Positions 4,419-7,781 of a stretch of DNA of 7,781 nt are shown one piece after another. The stretch comes from a bacterium. Lineage in GTDB: Bacteria > Patescibacteriota > Minisyncoccia > Minisyncoccales > UBA10102. The position numbers and the translations under genes are program-made. The stretch lies in the NCBI GenBank assembly GCA_030647175.1, contig JAUSJU010000013.1, forward strand, positions 1 to 7,781. The letters are read 5' to 3'. Position 1 is the stretch's first letter, and every line of letters begins with the position of its first letter. The notes beneath the pieces were generated by a model. The model saw nothing but the letters and a program-made list of their open reading frames with translations. It did no database searches and had not been told where the DNA came from.

Positions 4419-5662
4419 AGTTTATCGGGGACTTCCATATCCATTCAAAGTACGCCAGAGCAACTTCTCAAGACATGAATCTTGAGAATCTTGCTATATG
4501 GGCCAAGAAAAAAGGCATTCAGGTAATGTCTACCGGAGACTTTACGCATCCAGCCTGGTTCCAAGAGTTGAGATCCAAGCTGGAGCCTTCGGCTCCGGGA
4601 CTTTTCAAGCTGAAAAATAATACTTCGGGAACCTCGTTCATACTGACCACGGAGATAAGCTGTATTTATTCAAAGAACGGCAAAGTGCGCAAGGTCCACC
4701 TTTTGGTATTTGCTCCCTCCTTGGAGGCGGTAAAGAAGATTAATGACCGGTTGGCATTGCGGGGAAACTTGGCTGCTGACGGAAGGCCCATTATCGGCAT
4801 TGACGCAATAGACGTGGTAAAGATCGCGTTAGACGCTTCTCCTGAATGCATGGTGATCCCGGCTCACGCATGGACTCCGTGGTTTGCCGTGTTCGGCTCC
4901 AAGTCAGGATTTGATTCTCTGGAAGAGTGCTTTGACGATTACGCCAAATACATCTACGCCGTTGAGACGGGGCTTTCTTCAGACCCCGCGATGAACTGGC
5001 GGTTCTCCAAGCTAGACAACGTTGCGTTAATAAGCAATTCGGATTCCCACTCTTTGCAGAAGATCGGAAGAGAGGCGAACGTATTTGATACGGAAGTGAG
5101 CTACCAGGGGATAGCTGACGCCATCAAGACGAGAGACCCCAAGAAGTTTCTTTTTACCGTGGAGTTCTTCCCCGAAGAAGGGAAGTATCACTACGATGGG
5201 CATCGCTTGTGCCATGTGAGTCTGGCCCCGGCCCAGTCCAAAGAGAGGAACGGCATATGTCCCAAGTGCGGAAAGCCTCTAACGATCGGAGTGCTGAACC
5301 GAGTGGAGGAATTGGCTGACAGGCCGGAAGGGTTTGTGCCTCCAAATAACATCCCCTTCAAGAGCCTGGTGCCTCTAGATGAGATCATCGGGGAGGCTCT
5401 CCATGTAGGAGTCCATTCAAAGCAGGTGCTCAAAGAATACGAAGGGCTTCTTGGCAAGATTGGGAGCGAGTTTAAGATTCTTTTAGATACTTCTCTCTCT
5501 GACTTGCAGGAAGCGACACTTCCTGAAATAGCCCATGCCATTTCCTGCGTGAGAGAGGGGAAGATTCGTATTGAACCAGGATATGACGGGGAATACGGAA
5601 AGATAGCTCTTCCCTCGGCTGAGAAAGAGGCCCCCTTTACCCCTCAGCGGAATTTGTTGTAG
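4415..5662 (+). CDS. Endonuclease Q-like PHP-domain protein
   Basis: The product has 415 aa, close to the roughly 400-425 aa of EndoQ proteins. Known archaeal and bacterial EndoQ enzymes nick DNA 5' of uracil, hypoxanthine or abasic sites; that activity is inferred here from the family. PHP metal-binding positions are visible: DFHIHSKYARATS with H8 and H10, STGDFTHP with D42 and H45, TEIS with E79, H94 in KVHLLVF, PAHAWTPW with H151, and NSDSHS with D210 and H212. A zinc-finger-like segment follows (C266, then CPKCG with C282 and C285), then GVLNRVEELADRP, typical of this family. The C-terminal part (from about 300) contains the conserved IPFKSLVPLDEIIGEAL. Older annotations call such proteins UvrD- or helicase-like PHP proteins. 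ATG 4415 is chosen for its ATGA overlap and because it places the first PHP strand at the N-terminus; an upstream in-frame ATG at 4316 would run through the previous gene. Confidence 0.88.
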   Translation: MKFIGDFHIHSKYARATSQDMNLENLAIWAKKKGIQVMSTGDFTHPAWFQELRSKLEPSAPGLFKLKNNTSGTSFILTTEISCIYSKNGKVRKVHLLVFAPSLEAVKKINDRLALRGNLAADGRPIIGIDAIDVVKIALDASPECMVIPAHAWTPWFAVFGSKSGFDSLEECFDDYAKYIYAVETGLSSDPAMNWRFSKLDNVALISNSDSHSLQKIGREANVFDTEVSYQGIADAIKTRDPKKFLFTVEFFPEEGKYHYDGHRLCHVSLAPAQSKERNGICPKCGKPLTIGVLNRVEELADRPEGFVPPNNIPFKSLVPLDEIIGEALHVGVHSKQVLKEYEGLLGKIGSEFKILLDTSLSDLQEATLPEIAHAISCVREGKIRIEPGYDGEYGKIALPSAEKEAPFTPQRNLL

Positions 5663-5674
5663 AGTGGACGTACT

Positions 5675-6541
5675 ATGAAAAACCTGCTTGAGTTCGAGCC
5701 CATCCAGAAATTCATCAAGGCAGTAGGCCCCGACATTGAGCGGTATTTTGGGAAGGATCCCGGCTGCATCATTTACCTTCAGCCAGACGGTATTTTTTAC
5801 GCGCAAGGACTGCTTCTTTGGCTGAACGGGCGAGGGAAGAAAGATCTTGCCCTTTGCACTATGGCAGACGACGGAGAAGGATTGGAAGAAGGGAAGGTGC
5901 GTGGCAAGAAAGTGCTGATCGTAGACAACGACGTTATCTCCGGCAAATCATACAAGCGCTCCATGGAGGCTCTGAGAAGCAGGAAAGAGAAGCTTGCCGT
6001 CAAGGATATTAAATTCGCAACGTTCCTGGACCGTCCGGGGCTCACCGATTTTTTCGTAGAACGGTATTCGGCAGAATCCATTTGGAAGTTAGAAGAATTG
6101 GATGCTCTAGACCACAAGATCATCTCTCTCCTTTCGCATAACGGCAGGATGTCGTTTGCGGAGATCGGCAAAGACGTCCGCTTAAGCGCAGTAGCCATAA
6201 AACACCGGGTGGACAAGCTCTTGCGGGCGAACATCCTCAAGATCCAGGGAAGGCTTAATACAGAGCGATTCTATGAGCTGTCAGCCGGCATTCAAATTGA
6301 GTGCGAAGGAAAGAACATTGAGATATTGATCGGAAGACTCCGGAAAAAGCACGAGGTGTACCATATTGCGAAACGATCGGGGAAATACAATCTGACCGTG
6401 AGTATTCTCGTGCAGAACATAGAGGACGTGGAAGAATTCATTGAGAACGAAATTCGCTCGCAGCAGGGAGTGAGGCAGATTGAGGTTCATGTGGGCGAGC
6501 TCCCGATCATCCCGAAGACGTTTTCTCTCCCTATAGAGTGA
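5675..6541 (+). CDS. Phosphoribosyltransferase - Lrp/AsnC-type HTH fusion
   Basis: This is a 288-aa two-part protein. Residues about 10-130 form a type I phosphoribosyltransferase-like domain: VLIVDNDVISGKS (80-92) is the PRPP-binding loop after strand VLIVD, preceded by the flexible-loop region DLALCTMADDGEGLEEGKV. Residues about 140-196 form an Lrp/AsnC winged helix: ELDALDHKIISLLSHNGRM, then AEIGKDVRLSAVAIKHRVDK. The remainder (about 200-280) matches the RAM/AsnC-like alpha-beta effector module in size (YNLTVSILVQNIEDVEEFIE). It may sense PRPP, a nucleotide or a base and regulate salvage or repair genes, perhaps including its own operon; the PRTase part may be catalytic or only a sensor. 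The PRPP loop carries DND, so an acidic pair is kept. Spacing from the previous gene is 12 nt with no SD; a weak TTTACC-N18-TAGAGT (5636-5665) could give a second leaderless start. Confidence 0.83.
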   Translation: MKNLLEFEPIQKFIKAVGPDIERYFGKDPGCIIYLQPDGIFYAQGLLLWLNGRGKKDLALCTMADDGEGLEEGKVRGKKVLIVDNDVISGKSYKRSMEALRSRKEKLAVKDIKFATFLDRPGLTDFFVERYSAESIWKLEELDALDHKIISLLSHNGRMSFAEIGKDVRLSAVAIKHRVDKLLRANILKIQGRLNTERFYELSAGIQIECEGKNIEILIGRLRKKHEVYHIAKRSGKYNLTVSILVQNIEDVEEFIENEIRSQQGVRQIEVHVGELPIIPKTFSLPIE

Positions 6542-6554
6542 GCCATAGTCTGGG

Positions 6555-6583
6555 TTGCGTATTCCCCAGGCATGGACTATACT
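6555..6583 (+). promoter_or_regulatory. Promoter for the IMPase-like gene, with overlapping inverted repeat
   Basis: TTGCGT (6555-6560), an exact 17-nt spacer and TATACT (6578-6583); the start would be near 6590. ATAGTC (6545-6550) and GACTAT (6575-6580) form an inverted repeat, with CTGGG (6550-6554) and CCCAG (6565-6569) inside. The outer right arm overlaps the -10, so the repeat could be an operator. The neighbouring Lrp-like regulator is a possible ligand, as inference only. Confidence 0.6.
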
Positions 6584-6630
6584 CTGGCAACAGAGCACCT
6601 TGGTATATTCCCGCAAAATACTGAACAGAA

Positions 6631-6639
6631 AGGAGGTGA
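6631..6639 (+). promoter_or_regulatory. Perfect Shine-Dalgarno site choosing GTG 6646
   Basis: AGGAGGTGA matches the anti-SD sequence over nine bases and ends 6 nt before GTG 6646. It fixes that GTG as the start. Confidence 0.82.
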
Positions 6640-6645
6640 AAGAAG

Positions 6646-7629
6646 GTGGAAAAGCAGCTTCTATTGTTGTTGGAAGAGTTTCTCAAGGCGGTAATAGAAT
6701 TGGTAGAGGAGAAGCGATACGATAAAAGGCAATCCTCTGATATCTTGGGGACTGTCGCCGGTCGCTCCGTGGACGAAGACGTCGAGATCAAAATAGACCG
6801 CGAATGCGAAGATCTCTTCAAGAAGCATTTCCGTAAGTTCTGCAGAGAGCACCATATTGCCGTTCAGGTGTACTCAGAACACGGCACCTACAAGCTCGGA
6901 AGAGGAAAGGTTGTATATCTCTGTTTCATTGACCCCTTTGACGGATCAGGCCTCTTTCAGAGGGGACTGCCGGCGGAGTGGTATTCGGTATTGAGCATTT
7001 GCACTCCAGACGGCAGGCCGGTTGTCGGGGGCACAGTAGATATTCTTCGCAGAGAATTGTTCTTGGCTGATGTGCCCAACGAACAAGTTGAACTTTGCGA
7101 CTTGAGACGCGGAACAAGGGAGATGGTTACGCCGTCCTCGCGGACTGCGGTCGATAACGAGACCATTCTTGCCGCATACCTCATAGACCCGTCTTATCAA
7201 GAAGAATGGACAGATAGGATGCGTCCATTCTTTGCATCTTCGCCAAGACAGTCGAGAAATAGTTTTTCGCGTCTTCGGAGAAGGCTTGCCAGAATTCCTG
7301 GTATCAGGCATTTGATCCGCCAACCGCTTACGTTGCCCGGGATTCGGACATGGCCTAACGGCGGTTCTTGCATTTATTCCTGGCTTGCCATGGGAAGGGT
7401 ACACGCCTATGTGATGTTCAACGAGCCCAGATCAGAGATTGATCCAGGGCTCGCATTCGCAGAAGCGTCAGGGTTAACGCTGTTCTCTGTAGAGGCAAAC
7501 GGGAGACTTATTCCCTATTCTTTCCAGGCAGGGCAGTCGGCGGGCAGAGTGCCGTTCTTCATTGCTGCTTGTAGCGATGATCTCGCTCGGGATATCGCAA
7601 GACTTGTACGAAATGGGGAGTTATCATAA
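6646..7629 (+). CDS. Inositol monophosphatase-superfamily phosphatase
   Basis: This is a 327-aa Mg2+-dependent sugar- or nucleotide-phosphatase of the IMPase/FBPase/CysQ fold. The metal ligands are present: SEHG with E78, IDPFDGSG (95-102) with D96 and D99 (the DPxDGT motif with S for T), and EIDPGLAFAEASG with D266, equivalent to the WDxAAG motif. GGTVD, NGGSC (238-242) and WLAMGRVHAYV fit the usual substrate-pocket region. Substrate cannot be assigned; inositol-1-phosphate, fructose bisphosphate and PAP are family options. It is longer than the usual 250-280 aa because of an Arg-rich insertion at about 198-232 (PRQSRNSFSRLRRRLARIPG) before the NGGS motif. It has its own promoter, SD and terminator, and so is a separate unit from the upstream operon. 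Confidence 0.86.
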   Translation: MEKQLLLLLEEFLKAVIELVEEKRYDKRQSSDILGTVAGRSVDEDVEIKIDRECEDLFKKHFRKFCREHHIAVQVYSEHGTYKLGRGKVVYLCFIDPFDGSGLFQRGLPAEWYSVLSICTPDGRPVVGGTVDILRRELFLADVPNEQVELCDLRRGTREMVTPSSRTAVDNETILAAYLIDPSYQEEWTDRMRPFFASSPRQSRNSFSRLRRRLARIPGIRHLIRQPLTLPGIRTWPNGGSCIYSWLAMGRVHAYVMFNEPRSEIDPGLAFAEASGLTLFSVEANGRLIPYSFQAGQSAGRVPFFIAACSDDLARDIARLVRNGELS

Positions 7630-7672
7630 GGGGTTCTCGGAGATTATTTCCGGAGCCCCCTTTTTCTTTTTT
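7630..7672 (+). terminator. Intrinsic terminator after the phosphatase gene
   Basis: GGGGTTCT (7630-7637) pairs, with wobbles, to GGAGCCCC (7652-7659). The stem continues past one bulged C with GGAGA (7639-7643) against TTTCC, and is followed by CTTTTTCTTTTTT. It starts directly after the TAA (7627-7629). Confidence 0.85.
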
Positions 7673-7677
7673 GGCAT

Positions 7678-7708
7678 TTGACAGGGTTCCTTGGGGAGGT
7701 AATATGAT
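7678..7708 (+). promoter_or_regulatory. Strong promoter firing out of the right edge
   Basis: TTGACA (7678-7683) is a perfect -35. The -10 is either TAATAT (7700-7705, 16-nt spacer) or TATGAT (7703-7708, 19-nt spacer). The roughly 70 nt after it contain no gene start with an SD; the sequence is A-rich and has CTGAAACA twice (7714-7721 and 7755-7762). It is the leader or start of a unit beyond the window, possibly an RNA gene. Confidence 0.65.
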
Positions 7709-7781
7709 ATATCCTGAAACAAAGGATTTAGAATAGAAAACAGAGGAACTTATTCTGAAACATGCAGAAATAGGAATAAAT

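Noticed and set aside
7704..7736. Ten-codon ORF (MIYPETKDLE) after GGGGAGG near the right edge
   Set aside because: It overlaps the -10 of the outward promoter, so it would not be in that transcript, and an upstream terminator cuts off read-through.

Overview
The window looks like a piece of a Patescibacteria (CPR, probably Parcubacteria-like) chromosome. The evidence is short compact genes, ATGA start/stop overlaps, apparently leaderless starts placed 7-8 bases after a -10 box, several small orphan membrane proteins, and an endonuclease Q-like PHP protein. TGA is used as an ordinary stop (for example in the ATGA overlaps at 3325, 4047 and 4415), which argues against the UGA-glycine code of Gracilibacteria/SR1. 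The lineage is an inference; no rRNA or tRNA is present to confirm it. All supported genes are on the + strand.

Layout. (1) 3-1067: the 3' part of an amino-acid permease that enters from the left edge. (2) 1143-2066: a reverse transcriptase of the retron/group-II-like class with a strong Shine-Dalgarno site, ending in a terminator that overlaps its stop codon. (3) 2067-2474: 408 bases without a gene. They hold what appears to be an independent noncoding RNA of about 320 nt, with a -10-like box, a 14-bp terminal helix (2157-2170 with 2381-2394), a second coaxial helix, four consecutive hairpins, two possible pseudoknots and its own intrinsic terminator. No known RNA family was recognised. (4) 2475-2765: acylphosphatase, probably leaderless. 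(5) 2791-6541: a tight gene run behind a good extended -10 promoter. It encodes two small membrane proteins, a PD-(D/E)XK nuclease with an unusual Cys/His insertion, another small membrane protein with a Gln-rich loop, an endonuclease Q-like PHP protein, and a phosphoribosyltransferase fused to an Lrp/AsnC-type DNA-binding module. (6) 6646-7629: an inositol-monophosphatase-superfamily phosphatase with its own promoter, perfect Shine-Dalgarno site and terminator. (7) 7630-7781: terminator, then a strong promoter firing out of the right edge.

How the parts may work together. The most interesting unit is the reverse transcriptase plus the structured RNA just downstream. The RT carries a retron-like N-x-x-x-H motif (NVENH), but only 75 nt separate it from the gene upstream, too little for the usual upstream msr-msd. 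The structured RNA next door, closed by a long inverted repeat like a retron a1/a2 pair, is the obvious candidate partner; RT first and RNA second is the reverse of the textbook order. Its folding differs from a classical msr-msd, so it may instead be an unrelated new RNA. The operon at 2791-6541 combines two nucleases, one resembling an enzyme for deaminated DNA bases, with a nucleotide-metabolism regulator, suggesting DNA repair or salvage, but this is inferred from context only.
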